Assembly: GCA_036403035.1 (NCBI GenBank)
Contig: DASWRT010000444.1
Location: forward strand, 1 to 8,648
Direction of reading: 5' to 3'
DNA: 8,648 nucleotides
Source: DASWRT01 sp036403035
GTDB lineage: Bacteria > Pseudomonadota > Alphaproteobacteria > ATCC43930 > CGMCC-115725
Shown here: positions 1 to 7,245 of the stretch, one piece after another
Position numbering within the stretch: the first letter of the stretch is position 1
Layout: each line of letters begins with the position of its first letter
Notes under the pieces: model-generated
What the model was told of the DNA's origin: nothing
Seen by the model: only the letters and a program-made list of their open reading frames with translations
Databases searched by the model: none
Made by a program: the position numbers and the translations under genes

Positions 1-422
1 AACCGCCGGAACAGGCTGAGCTGCGTGCGGCGCCGGCGCGCATCGATATCGGTTTCGCCGATCTGCACCTCGCCCGTTTGCGTCAGCGCGACGTCGAACG
101 CCGCGCCGATCATCCGGGCAAGCGTCCAGCCCAGCGCCGCGACCAGCGCGATGCCGAGCACGCGGGCCGCCGTCTCCGCCGGTGCGGCCGGCAGGGCCGC
201 CACTGGCAGGGCCGCCAGCAGGGCCAACGGCACGACCGCCAGCCGGAACGGCCTGTGTGCGGCTTCGAGCGCCGCCTTGAGGGCTGGCATGCGTTTCCTG
301 CTGACGACGCGCTGCAGCACCGCCGACAGGGCGGCATGCGCCAGCACGCCGATGCACGCTGCCGCGATAAGGACGCCAGCGCTCCACAGCCACGGCGGCA
401 GATCGTCCGGAAACGTCGTCAT
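1..422 (-). CDS. MscS-like mechanosensitive ion channel, N-terminal part (runs off the left edge)
   Basis: Partial inner-membrane protein; 140 residues are visible, read from 422 down to 3. Hydrophobic stretches at about residues 12-35, 61-80 and 87-106 look like three membrane helices joined by short charged loops. At 126-140 comes an Arg-rich stretch, IDARRRRTQLSLFRR. This type of sequence (Asp, several Arg, then TQL and RR) precedes the pore-lining helix in many MscS-family proteins. The family forms channels that release solutes on hypo-osmotic shock. The pore helix and the cytoplasmic beta domain lie outside the window, so the assignment rests on topology and this motif. A second in-frame ATG two codons upstream (428) could be the real start, and neither ATG has a clear Shine-Dalgarno sequence. 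The gene lies 34 bp downstream of the hypothetical gene at 457-876 and could be co-transcribed with it. Confidence 0.72.
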   Translation of the reverse strand, partial: MTTFPDDLPPWLWSAGVLIAAACIGVLAHAALSAVLQRVVSRKRMPALKAALEAAHRPFRLAVVPLALLAALPVAALPAAPAETAARVLGIALVAALGWTLARMIGAAFDVALTQTGEVQIGETDIDARRRRTQLSLFRR

Positions 423-435
423 GCGCATGGTGCGT

Positions 436-451
436 GCGGCGCGCGCGCCGC
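436..451. repeat. 16-bp perfect palindrome between the hypothetical gene and the channel gene
   Basis: GCGGCGCGCGCGCCGC reads the same on both strands. It begins 5 bp after the stop codon of the gene at 457-876 and ends 13 bp before the channel start at 422. In RNA it could fold into a GC-only hairpin. No T-run follows, so it is not a typical intrinsic terminator. It may attenuate or separate expression of the two genes, or may simply reflect GC-rich sequence. Confidence 0.4.
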
Positions 452-456
452 CCCTG

Positions 457-876
457 TCAGTGTTCGCCGGTACCGGACGTTCCGCCGGTGCCCTCCTTGC
501 CGCCCGACAGGCCGCCTACCGTCGTCTTCTCGGACGGGTTCGCCGTGACGCCGGCCGCGCCGGCGCCGGTTCCCTCGCCGACGCTATCGCTGCCGCGCAT
601 CGTGTCGCCGTCCGTGCGGCTGGAGTGGAGGCCGGCGACGCTCTTCCTGCCGGCATCGGGATTCCCGGCGCCCGCCGACGGGTTCTCGCCGATGTCGGGC
701 AGCGGATGGCCGGCATTGGGAGTCGGGAAGCGGTCGCCTTGGAGCGGCGCGTCCATGTGCGGCCCGGTGTGGCCCGGCCCGCCTGAGACGGGCTGGCGCT
801 GCGCCGGCTTCGCGCCGGCGTGCGCGGCGGTCGCCTGATCGTCGGTATTGCCGTTACGGGACGGTTTGTCTGTCAT
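457..876 (-). CDS. Hypothetical small disordered, Gly/Ala/Thr/Ser-rich protein (139 aa)
   Basis: I do not recognise this protein. It is highly hydrophilic, rich in Gly, Ala, Asp, Ser, Thr and Pro, with no Cys, no Trp, no membrane helix and no signal peptide. This composition suggests an intrinsically disordered cytoplasmic protein. The N-terminus (MTDKPSRNGNTDD) is charged, and the last ~35 residues are a Gly/Thr/Ser-rich tail ending SGTGEH. I prefer this frame to the long plus-strand frames over the same bases. Its product is compositionally natural, and an AGGTAG ribosome-binding-like sequence (882-887) precedes the ATG by 5 bases. The opposite-strand products are Arg/Ala-rich shadows. It lies directly upstream of the MscS-like gene, so a shared transcript is plausible. 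Similar short disordered proteins are often annotated only as hypothetical or stress-associated, and I claim no function. Confidence 0.62.
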   Translation of the reverse strand: MTDKPSRNGNTDDQATAAHAGAKPAQRQPVSGGPGHTGPHMDAPLQGDRFPTPNAGHPLPDIGENPSAGAGNPDAGRKSVAGLHSSRTDGDTMRGSDSVGEGTGAGAAGVTANPSEKTTVGGLSGGKEGTGGTSGTGEH

Positions 877-906
877 TGCACTACCTGAGTTGCGGAACCT
901 CTCGCT

Positions 907-926
907 GCCGAACTTGGTCGTTCGGC
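907..926. repeat. Stem-loop, 7-bp perfect stem with 6-nt loop
   Basis: GCCGAAC and GTTCGGC flank TTGGTC. The element lies 30 bp upstream of the hypothetical gene start (876), and on the minus strand it is 17 bp beyond the stop codon of the possible small frame at 944-1111. It could be an operator for the hypothetical gene or a transcription end for what precedes it. No T-run follows on either strand, so the terminator reading is weak. Confidence 0.4.
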
Positions 927-943
927 TCCCACCGTCGCGGTCT

Positions 944-1111
944 TCAGAGCAACCGACGGTATGTCAGACCCTCGGTATGGAGCTGTGCCGCACCGCCCGG
1001 CTTCCTAACGGAAACGAGTTGCTCGGACAGCGGTTCCGGTACGTGGCCGACCAGCAGAACCTTGCCCGTCTTCGCGATGAAAAAGGGTTCAGCTACAAGA
1101 GCCTCGCTCAA
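944..1111 (-). CDS. Possible 55-residue protein with TTG start, downstream of the RND pump gene (tentative)
   Basis: This frame starts at TTG 1111, 15 bp after the pump stop codon, and is preceded by GGCGGAG at a ribosome-binding distance of 9 bases. The product begins (M)SEALVAEPFFIAKTGKVLLVGHV and continues with a mixed charged and hydrophobic sequence ending TYRRLL. It looks protein-like rather than Arg/Ala-rich junk, but I recognise no family. It is in the same frame as the pump gene, so read-through of the pump's TAG would append it as a tail. Against it: third-codon positions are less GC-rich than in neighbouring genes, the start is TTG, a stem-loop overlaps its start, and the opposite strand also carries an open frame here. 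Treat as unproven. Confidence 0.28.
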   Translation of the reverse strand: MSEALVAEPFFIAKTGKVLLVGHVPEPLSEQLVSVRKPGGAAQLHTEGLTYRRLL

Positions 1112-1123
1112 GCGGCGGGGCTC
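1099..1123 (-). terminator. Weak candidate terminator stem-loop after the RND pump gene
   Basis: GAGCC (1123-1119) pairs with GGCTC (1103-1099) just past the pump stop codon, with an inner CGCTTGAGCG mini-hairpin. Only a short U-poor sequence (TTGT) follows. A competing fold pairs GGCGG with CCGCC immediately after the stop codon. If this ends the efflux operon, the small frame at 944-1111 is not expressed with it. The evidence is structural only. Confidence 0.22.
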
Positions 1124-1126
1124 CGC

Positions 1127-4100
1127 CTACTCCGCCGGCGACGACACCTCCCGCCCTCGCCTGCCGCCGAACCGTCGGCGGCGCCAGCCCGCGAAGCCTT
1201 CGCGCATCACGGCGAAGATGACGTAGAGCACCGGCACGAAGACGATGCCGACGAACGTCGCCGCGATCATCCCGCCGAACACGGTGGTGCCGATCGAGCG
1301 GCGGGCGCCGGCGCCGGCGCCGCTCGCGATGACCAGCGGGACGACGCCGACGATGAACGCGAACGCCGTCATCAGCACGGCGCGGAACCGCGTCGTGGCG
1401 CCGGCCACGGCGGCATTGCGGATCGAGTCGCCCGCCTCGTGCCGTTCCTTCGCGAACTCGACGATCAGGATCGCGTTCTTCGCGGCGAGGCCGATCAGCA
1501 GCACCAGCCCGATCTGCGCGTAGATGTCGGAGGCGAAGCCGCGCAGCCACAGCGCCGCGAGCGCCCCGACCAGCGCCACTGACACCGAAAGGATCACCGA
1601 GAGCGGCGTCGTCCAGCTCTCGTACTGCGCCACCAGGAACAGGTAGCTGAAGACCAGCGCCAGCGCGAACGCGATCCCGCCCTGCCCGCCGGCCTGCCGC
1701 TCCTGGTACGAGAGGCCCGACCAGTCGTAACCGAAGCCGGCCGGCAGGCGCTGCGCCGCGACCTGCTCCATCGCCGCCATCGCCTGCCCGGAGCTTTTGC
1801 CCGCCGCGGCCGAGCCGTTGATCGTGACCGACGGGAACAAATTGTACCGCGTGATCGCGTCGGCGCCGAGCACGGTGGTGAGCGTCACGAGGCTGCGCAG
1901 CGGCACCATCGCGCCGCTCGCGCTGCGCACGTAGAGCTTGTCGATGTCGTTGATCTGACTGCGGAACTCGGCCTCGTCCTGGACCTCCACCCGATAGGTG
2001 CGGCTGTAGAGGTTGAAGTCGTTGACATAGACCGACCCGAGATGCGCCTGGAGCGTGCTGAAGATGTCGGCGGGCGTCACGTTCAGCAGTTCGGCGCGCG
2101 TCCGGTCGACGTTCACCATGATCTGCGGCACCGACGCGGTGAAGGTGCTGAACACGGCCGCCAGATTCGGGTTCTGGTTCGCGGCGTAGAGCAGCGCGCC
2201 CATCGCCGCCGCCATCTCGGTCGCCGACTGGCCGCTCAATCCCTGGAGCCGGAAGTCGAATCCGCCGGTGTTGCCGAGACCGGGGATCGCCGGCGGGTTG
2301 AACGCGGTGACCGTCGCCGACGGGATCGCCGCCATCGGACCGCGCAGCTTGTTGATGATCCCCTGGACCTGCGTATCGGCCGTCCCCCGGTCGCCCCATG
2401 GCTTGAGGATGGCGATGACGGACCCGGCATTGGACTGGTTCGTGCCGGAGATCAGGCTGAAGCCGGACAGCGCGATCGTGTCGGCGACGCCGTCCGTGTC
2501 CTTCACCATCTTCGCCACCCGGTCGACGACGTCCTGCGTCCGGACGAGCGAGGCGGCGTTCGGGAGCTGCACGTTGACGAAGAAGTAGCCCTGGTCCTCC
2601 GCCGGCAGGAACGCGCTCGGCAGCACCCGCAGCAGGCCGTAGGCGCCGGCGCAGACCGCGACGAGCGCAACGATCGACACGACGAGGCGCCGCGAAAGCC
2701 AGCCCACCGCCGTTCCATAGCGATTTCGCGTACCGCCGAGCCCGCGGTTGAACCAGGCGAACGGTCCGCGCCGGGGCGCCCCCTTGCCCGGCCGCAGCAG
2801 CAGCGCGCAGAGCGCCGGGCTCAGCGTCAGCGCATTGACCGCCGAGATCAGCACCGAGACGCAGATCGTGACCGCGAACTGCTGATAGAGCTGCCCGGTG
2901 ATCCCGGGAAGGAAGCCGACCGGGCCGAACACCGCGACCAGCACCAGCGTCGTCGCGATGACCGGCCCCTGGATCTGCTGCATCGCATGCCGCGTCGCCT
3001 CTGCGACCGGTATGTCCGGGGCCTCCTCGATGTTGCGCTGCACGTTCTCGACCACGACGATCGCGTCGTCGACGACAAGCGTGATCGCCAGCACCAGCGC
3101 GAACAGCGATATCGTATTGGCCGAGAAGCCGAATGCGAAGAGCACGGGGAACACGCCGATCAGCGACACCGGGATCGCCAGCGTCGGGATCAGCGTCGCC
3201 CGCCAGTCCTGCAGGAACAGGTACGTCACCGCCAGCACCAGCAGGAAGGTGATGCCGAGGGTGATGACGATCTCGTGGATCGTCGCCGTCACGAACCGCG
3301 TCGTGTCGTAGACGATCGCGTAGTGGAGCCCTTCCGGGAAGCGCTTGGAGAGCTGATCGAGCTGGGCGCGGACCTGGTTCGCGACGGCCAGGGCGTTGGC
3401 GCCCGGCGCCTGATAGACCGCGAGCGTCGCCGACGGCGCCCCGTTCAGCCGCGAGGTGGCGTTGTACTGCTGCGCGCCGAGTTCGACGCGGCCGATGTCG
3501 CGGATCCGCACCACCGCGCCGTTGGGGTTCGTCCGCACGATGATGTCGGCGAACTGCGTGGGATCGGTGAGCCGGCCCTGCGCGACGACGGTGATCTGCT
3601 GCTGCTGGTTCTGGCCGATCGGCGGCGCGCCGATCTGGCCGGCGGCGGCCTGGATGTTCTGGCCCTGGATCGCCGCGGTCACGTCCGCGGCGGTGACGCC
3701 CAGCGCGTTCATCTTGTCCGGGTTCATCCAGATCCGCATGCCGTAATCGAGCGCGCCGAGGATCTGCGAATCGCCGACGCCGTTGATCCGGGCGACCGCA
3801 TCGCGCACGTTGATGCTGGCGTAGTTCGAGATGAAGACCTGATCGTACTTGCCGGGATCGGCGTAGAAGTTGATCGCCAGCAGGAAGTTCGAGGAGCGCT
3901 TCCTGACGGTGACGCCCTGGCGGGTGACTTCCGCCGGCAGCTGCGGCGTCGCCAGCGAGACGCGGTTCTGCGTGTTGACCTGGTTGATGTCCGGATTGGT
4001 GCCGATCGCGAAGGTGACGGTGAGGGTGTAGGTGCCGGCGCTCGAACTCGTCGACTCCATGTAGAGCTGGTTGTCGACGCCGTTCACCTGACTCTCGATC

Positions 4101-4294
4101 GGAGCCGCGACGGTATTGGCGAGGACGTCGGCATTGGCGCCGGGATAGGTCGCGGAAATGGTGACCTGCGGCGGCGTGATGTTCGGGTACTGCGCCACCG
4201 GGATCGCGGTCAGCGCCAGGATGCCGGCGAGCAGGATAACCAGCGAGATGACGATCGCGAATTTCGGGCGGTCGATGAAGAAGCCGGACAGCAT
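1127..4294 (-). CDS. RND multidrug efflux transporter, inner-membrane pump subunit (HAE-1/AcrB type)
   Basis: A complete 1055-residue protein, the usual length for AcrB/MexB-type pumps, which use proton influx to expel drugs, dyes, detergents or solvents from the periplasm and inner membrane. The N-terminus MLSGFFIDRP is typical: a short cytoplasmic helix, then TM1 at about 11-31. The proton-relay residues are present: D409-D410 in TM4 (VVDDAIVVVENV), K939 in TM10 (GLAAKNAILIVEF) and R971 (RAVLMTAFAF). YDWSGLSYQE at 856-865 matches the conserved periplasmic segment before TM7. In the distal-pocket loop GFSLISGTNQSN (611-622), Leu614 appears where AcrB has a second Phe (F617), so substrate range may differ. 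TM2-6 lie at about 340-500 and TM8-12 at about 873-1030; the C-terminal tail is Arg-rich. The ATG lies 3 bp after the adaptor stop codon, so the two are translated from one message. No outer-membrane channel gene is visible, so the complex probably borrows a TolC-like protein encoded elsewhere. Natural substrates cannot be inferred. Confidence 0.97.
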   Translation of the reverse strand: MLSGFFIDRPKFAIVISLVILLAGILALTAIPVAQYPNITPPQVTISATYPGANADVLANTVAAPIESQVNGVDNQLYMESTSSSAGTYTLTVTFAIGTNPDINQVNTQNRVSLATPQLPAEVTRQGVTVRKRSSNFLLAINFYADPGKYDQVFISNYASINVRDAVARINGVGDSQILGALDYGMRIWMNPDKMNALGVTAADVTAAIQGQNIQAAAGQIGAPPIGQNQQQQITVVAQGRLTDPTQFADIIVRTNPNGAVVRIRDIGRVELGAQQYNATSRLNGAPSATLAVYQAPGANALAVANQVRAQLDQLSKRFPEGLHYAIVYDTTRFVTATIHEIVITLGITFLLVLAVTYLFLQDWRATLIPTLAIPVSLIGVFPVLFAFGFSANTISLFALVLAITLVVDDAIVVVENVQRNIEEAPDIPVAEATRHAMQQIQGPVIATTLVLVAVFGPVGFLPGITGQLYQQFAVTICVSVLISAVNALTLSPALCALLLRPGKGAPRRGPFAWFNRGLGGTRNRYGTAVGWLSRRLVVSIVALVAVCAGAYGLLRVLPSAFLPAEDQGYFFVNVQLPNAASLVRTQDVVDRVAKMVKDTDGVADTIALSGFSLISGTNQSNAGSVIAILKPWGDRGTADTQVQGIINKLRGPMAAIPSATVTAFNPPAIPGLGNTGGFDFRLQGLSGQSATEMAAAMGALLYAANQNPNLAAVFSTFTASVPQIMVNVDRTRAELLNVTPADIFSTLQAHLGSVYVNDFNLYSRTYRVEVQDEAEFRSQINDIDKLYVRSASGAMVPLRSLVTLTTVLGADAITRYNLFPSVTINGSAAAGKSSGQAMAAMEQVAAQRLPAGFGYDWSGLSYQERQAGGQGGIAFALALVFSYLFLVAQYESWTTPLSVILSVSVALVGALAALWLRGFASDIYAQIGLVLLIGLAAKNAILIVEFAKERHEAGDSIRNAAVAGATTRFRAVLMTAFAFIVGVVPLVIASGAGAGARRSIGTTVFGGMIAATFVGIVFVPVLYVIFAVMREGFAGWRRRRFGGRRGREVSSPAE

Positions 4295-4297
4295 CGC

Positions 4298-5533
4298 CTA
4301 GCGCCCTGTCCCGCTCTGACTTCGCTGCGTCTGGCTCGCCTCCTGCTGCCGCTGCTGCGGCGGTGGCGATTGTTGGGCCTGCGCCGCCTGGACCGGCTTC
4401 ACCGGCTGGCCGGCCCGAACCTTCTGCAGCCCGTCGACGATCACCGTCTCGCCTTCGCTGAGGCCCTGGTCGACGATCCAGTCCTGGCCGAGCTGCCGGG
4501 TCACCTTGATGCGCCGCTCCTGCGCCTTGTCGTCGCCGCCGACGACGAGCACGAACTTGCCGTCCTTGTCTTCCTGCACCGCCGACAGCGGCACGACCGG
4601 CCGCCGCTCCGACTGTTCGGGGCGCACGACGACGGTCGCGAACTGGCCGGGGAGGAGCAGCTTCTCCGGATTCGGGAAGCGCGCCCAGATCGGCACCGTC
4701 GCGGTCGCCGGATCGACTGTGTTGTCGACGAACTCGATCTCGCCCTTCTGCGGGTATTCCGAGCCGTTCGACAGGCGCAGGGTCGGGAGGAAGCGCTGGA
4801 TGATCTGCTCCTGCGCTTGGCCGCTCTGCTGCTTCTCGGTGATCACGTCGCGGTCGGCGACGGAGAAGACGACGCGGATCGGGTCGAGCTGAACCACGGT
4901 GGCGAGCGCGTTCGAGGTCGGGCCGACGAGGTTGCCCTTGGTATAGGCGGTCTTGCCGATGCGGCCGTCGATCGGCGAGGTGATCGTCGTGTAGCCCAGA
5001 TTGAGCTGCGCCGTCTTCAGCGCCGCCTCGTCTGCCTGCACGGTGGCGGCCGCGGAATCGCGCGCCGCGACCGCCTGATCGAGCACCGCCTGGCTCTGGA
5101 AATCGCTGCGCCGCAGCTCGGCCTGCCGCTTATAGTTCGCCTCGGCCTGCTTCAAATTGGCCTGCGCCCCCGCGAGCTGCGCCTGCGCCAACTGCACCGC
5201 CGCCTGATAGGGGGCCTGCTCGATTTGGTACAGCAGGTCGCCGGCCTTGACGTCCTGACCGTCCTGGAAGGCGACCTGCTCCAGAAACCCCTCGACGCGG
5301 GCGCGCAGTTCGACAGACTGGATCGCCTGGGTCCGGCCGATGAACTCGGTCGAGGGCGCCACGTCCTTGGCGACGACCGGCGCCACCGTCACGGCGGGCG
5401 GCGGTGCGCCGGCCGGCGCTCCACCCTGCGCGAACGACGGCGATGGCGTCCATCCGGCGAGGAGGACGGCCAGGGCGAGCGCCGGCACGAGCGATGCGAC
5501 GCCCTTCCGGACCCGCGCGACGCGACGATGCAT
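4298..5533 (-). CDS. RND efflux periplasmic adaptor (membrane fusion protein, AcrA/MexA type)
   Basis: A 411-residue periplasmic adaptor that would bridge the pump encoded next to an outer-membrane channel. It has a basic start (MHRRVARVRK), a hydrophobic core at 12-27 and a likely signal-peptidase cut after SFA35. The position where lipoprotein adaptors have Cys reads LAGW, so this one is probably not lipidated. A barrel-sandwich/lipoyl-like half is at about 70-105 (VELRARVEGFLEQV). An alpha-hairpin coiled coil rich in Ala/Gln/Leu spans about 108-175. The second lipoyl half follows (TSPIDGRIGK, 185-194), then beta-barrel and membrane-proximal domains (about 218-375). The tail after 380 is Gln/Pro/Ser-rich and probably unstructured. 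The frame opens with ATG 5533, with GGAG about 10 bases upstream. The preceding gene ends 86 bp away with no clear promoter or terminator between. No TetR/MarR-type regulator is adjacent. Confidence 0.96.
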   Translation of the reverse strand: MHRRVARVRKGVASLVPALALAVLLAGWTPSPSFAQGGAPAGAPPPAVTVAPVVAKDVAPSTEFIGRTQAIQSVELRARVEGFLEQVAFQDGQDVKAGDLLYQIEQAPYQAAVQLAQAQLAGAQANLKQAEANYKRQAELRRSDFQSQAVLDQAVAARDSAAATVQADEAALKTAQLNLGYTTITSPIDGRIGKTAYTKGNLVGPTSNALATVVQLDPIRVVFSVADRDVITEKQQSGQAQEQIIQRFLPTLRLSNGSEYPQKGEIEFVDNTVDPATATVPIWARFPNPEKLLLPGQFATVVVRPEQSERRPVVPLSAVQEDKDGKFVLVVGGDDKAQERRIKVTRQLGQDWIVDQGLSEGETVIVDGLQKVRAGQPVKPVQAAQAQQSPPPQQRQQEASQTQRSQSGTGR

Positions 5534-5619
5534 GGCATGCTGCTCCGTTCGACCGGCCCGGAACCGCCGGACCGCTCAACGGAGAAACCCGCCGCGGCTT
5601 TTGGCGTTCCGTCGCTTCG

Positions 5620-7206
5620 TCAGGCCGCCGCCGCGCCCGCCTCGGCGCCGTCGTCCAGCCCGAGCAGCGGCAGCGCGGCGCGCAGCGTCGCCCCGGCGCC
5701 GCCGCCGGCATCGACGGCGGGCCACGCGATGCGGCCCAGATCGTACCCGGCCTGCCGCGCCGCGACCTCCGCCGTCGCGTCGGAGGCGTCGCCGGTCCGC
5801 CCGTCGAGCCGCGCCACCAGCGTCTCCGGGGCGGCGGCGAGCCATATCCCCTGGAACGTTGCGCTGGCGGCCCGCGCCGCGTCCTCGATCGCCGTCCGCT
5901 CCTCCGGCCGCGCGAAGACGGCGTCGGCGACGACGGCATAGCCGGCCGCCAGCGCCGACGCCGCCAGCGTCCGCTGCGCCGCGTAGACCTTGCGCGTCGT
6001 CGCCGGGTCGTAGGCGGCGGGCGGCAGCCGCGTCTCCGGTGAGACGCCGCACAGCCGCTTGCGGATGACGTCGCTGCGCAGCACCCGCGCGCCCGGCGCG
6101 GGACCGCCGAGGCGCGGCGCCAGCGCGGCGGCCAGCGTCGACTTGCCGGTGCCGCTCAGCCCGCCGACCGCGACGAGGCAAGGCGCAGCCGCCGGCGCCT
6201 TCAGGAAGCCGAGCGCGAGATCGACGTAGGACCGCGCCTCCGCGCGCCGCCGCGCCGCCGTAGCGTCGCGCTCTGCCGCAGCCGCGGCGCCGGTGACGTG
6301 GGCGCGGATCGCCGCGCGGATCGCCATGAACAGCGGCATCGCGGCGAGGCAGGTTTCGTCGCCGGTCACGTCGAGATAGCGGTTCAGCACGACGCTCGCG
6401 AGGTCGCGCAGCCCGCGGTGGCAGAGGTCCATCAGCAGGAACGCGAGGTCGTAGGCGGTGTCGGTCGTCGCGATCGCGTCGCTGAACTCGACGCAGTCGA
6501 ACGGCACCGGCCTGCCGTCGTGCAGGCAGATGTTGCGCAGATGCAGGTCGCCGTGGCAGCGCCGCACGCGCCCCTCGGCCCGCCGCCGGTCGAGCAGCGC
6601 CGCGACCTGCCCGAGCCTGAGATAGCAGCCGTCGCGCAGCGCCGTGAGCGTCGCCTCGTCGGCGATCGGCGGCGCGTCGAGCGACAGGAAGGCGTCGTCG
6701 TTGGCGCCGATCAGGTCGGCGATGCCGCGCGCCCCGCCCTGCGCGAAGCTCGACTCCGCGCGCCCGTGGAACGCGGCGGCGACGTCGGCGAGGTCGCGCA
6801 TCAGCGCCGGCGTCAGGGCGCCGCGCGCCGCCATCCGGTCGAACAGCGCGTCCTTGTCGAAGCGCCGCATTTCGACGACCCAGTCCACCGCCGGCCCCGG
6901 CTCGTCGAGCGCCAGCGTCCCGTCGGCGGCGCGGGCGACCTTGCGCACGCCGAGATAGAGGTCGCGCGCCGTGCGCCGGTTGAGCACCAGCTCCGCCTCG
7001 CAGGCCGCGTGCCGCCGCGCCGGGGTCGAGAAGTCGAGATACGGGTACGCCACCGCGCGCTTCAGCTTGAACACGCGGTCGCCGGCCAGGAACACGACCG
7101 AGATGTGCGTCTCGATCGTTTCGACCGCCGCCGCTCCGGCCGGCAGCCCATAGGTCTCCGGGCGCGAGAGGAAGCCGATCACGTCCCGCTGGTCGCCGAC
7201 GATCAT
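5620..7206 (-). CDS. Bifunctional aminoglycoside phosphotransferase-like / P-loop ATPase (kinase-like) protein
   Basis: A 528-residue two-domain cytoplasmic protein. The N-terminal domain (about 1-330) is APH/protein-kinase-like. VFKLKR (45-50) carries a candidate ATP-binding Lys, HGDLHLRN (218-225) is the catalytic loop with D220 and N225, and FDCVEFSD (236-243) carries the likely metal-binding D237. The C-terminal domain (about 340-515) has a Walker A motif GGLSGTGKST (348-357) and RSDVIRKRL (377-385), a layout like small-molecule kinases of the gluconate-kinase/COG0645 type. The tail is Ala-rich. The fusion is widespread, and its substrate is, to my knowledge, unknown. A mycobacterial relative that I recall (Rv2004c) belongs to the hypoxia-induced DosR regulon. 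APH here indicates fold, not antibiotic resistance. I chose ATG 7206 because a strong GGAGGGG precedes it. The frame remains open to 7344, but that extension would cover the promoter-like region and reads like untranslated sequence. An FNR-type site upstream suggests oxygen control. Confidence 0.9.
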   Translation of the reverse strand: MIVGDQRDVIGFLSRPETYGLPAGAAAVETIETHISVVFLAGDRVFKLKRAVAYPYLDFSTPARRHAACEAELVLNRRTARDLYLGVRKVARAADGTLALDEPGPAVDWVVEMRRFDKDALFDRMAARGALTPALMRDLADVAAAFHGRAESSFAQGGARGIADLIGANDDAFLSLDAPPIADEATLTALRDGCYLRLGQVAALLDRRRAEGRVRRCHGDLHLRNICLHDGRPVPFDCVEFSDAIATTDTAYDLAFLLMDLCHRGLRDLASVVLNRYLDVTGDETCLAAMPLFMAIRAAIRAHVTGAAAAAERDATAARRRAEARSYVDLALGFLKAPAAAPCLVAVGGLSGTGKSTLAAALAPRLGGPAPGARVLRSDVIRKRLCGVSPETRLPPAAYDPATTRKVYAAQRTLAASALAAGYAVVADAVFARPEERTAIEDAARAASATFQGIWLAAAPETLVARLDGRTGDASDATAEVAARQAGYDLGRIAWPAVDAGGGAGATLRAALPLLGLDDGAEAGAAAA

Positions 7207-7210
7207 CGCG

Positions 7211-7219
7211 CCCCTCCCT
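7211..7219 (-). promoter_or_regulatory. Ribosome-binding site that fixes the start of the phosphotransferase/ATPase gene
   Basis: AGGGAGGGG, read on the minus strand, lies 4 bases before ATG 7206. It is the best Shine-Dalgarno match in the window and supports this ATG over upstream in-frame starts as far as 7344. Confidence 0.7.
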
Positions 7220-7245
7220 GTTCCTTGTTCCCTGTCCCGTAGCGC

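Noticed and set aside
182..220. Short tandem CAGGGCCGCC repeats
   Set aside because: They fall inside the coding sequence of a membrane helix rich in Ala, Leu and Gly and are explained by codon use.
25..838. Plus-strand frames over the channel and hypothetical genes
   Set aside because: The minus strand gives a membrane topology with an MscS-like motif and a coherent disordered protein. The plus frames give low-complexity Arg/Ala/Pro products.
977..1126. Plus-strand frame with a helix-turn-helix-like stretch (DEKGFSYKSLAQAAGL)
   Set aside because: It has no ribosome-binding site, and its frame runs on into sequence antisense to the pump gene. It lacks the rest of an XRE-type domain. It competes with the minus-strand small frame over the same bases and neither is proven, so I did not list it.
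2042..5941. A very long plus-strand open frame (about 1300 codons) antisense to the efflux genes
   Set aside because: The product is Arg/Asp/His-rich with no family resemblance. It mirrors the codon structure of the RND pump and adaptor genes, a common effect in GC-rich genomes.
5620..7206. Reading the APH-like domain as an aminoglycoside-resistance gene
   Set aside because: The APH fold with an attached P-loop domain defines a separate widespread chromosomal family, and nothing in the sequence indicates drug modification.
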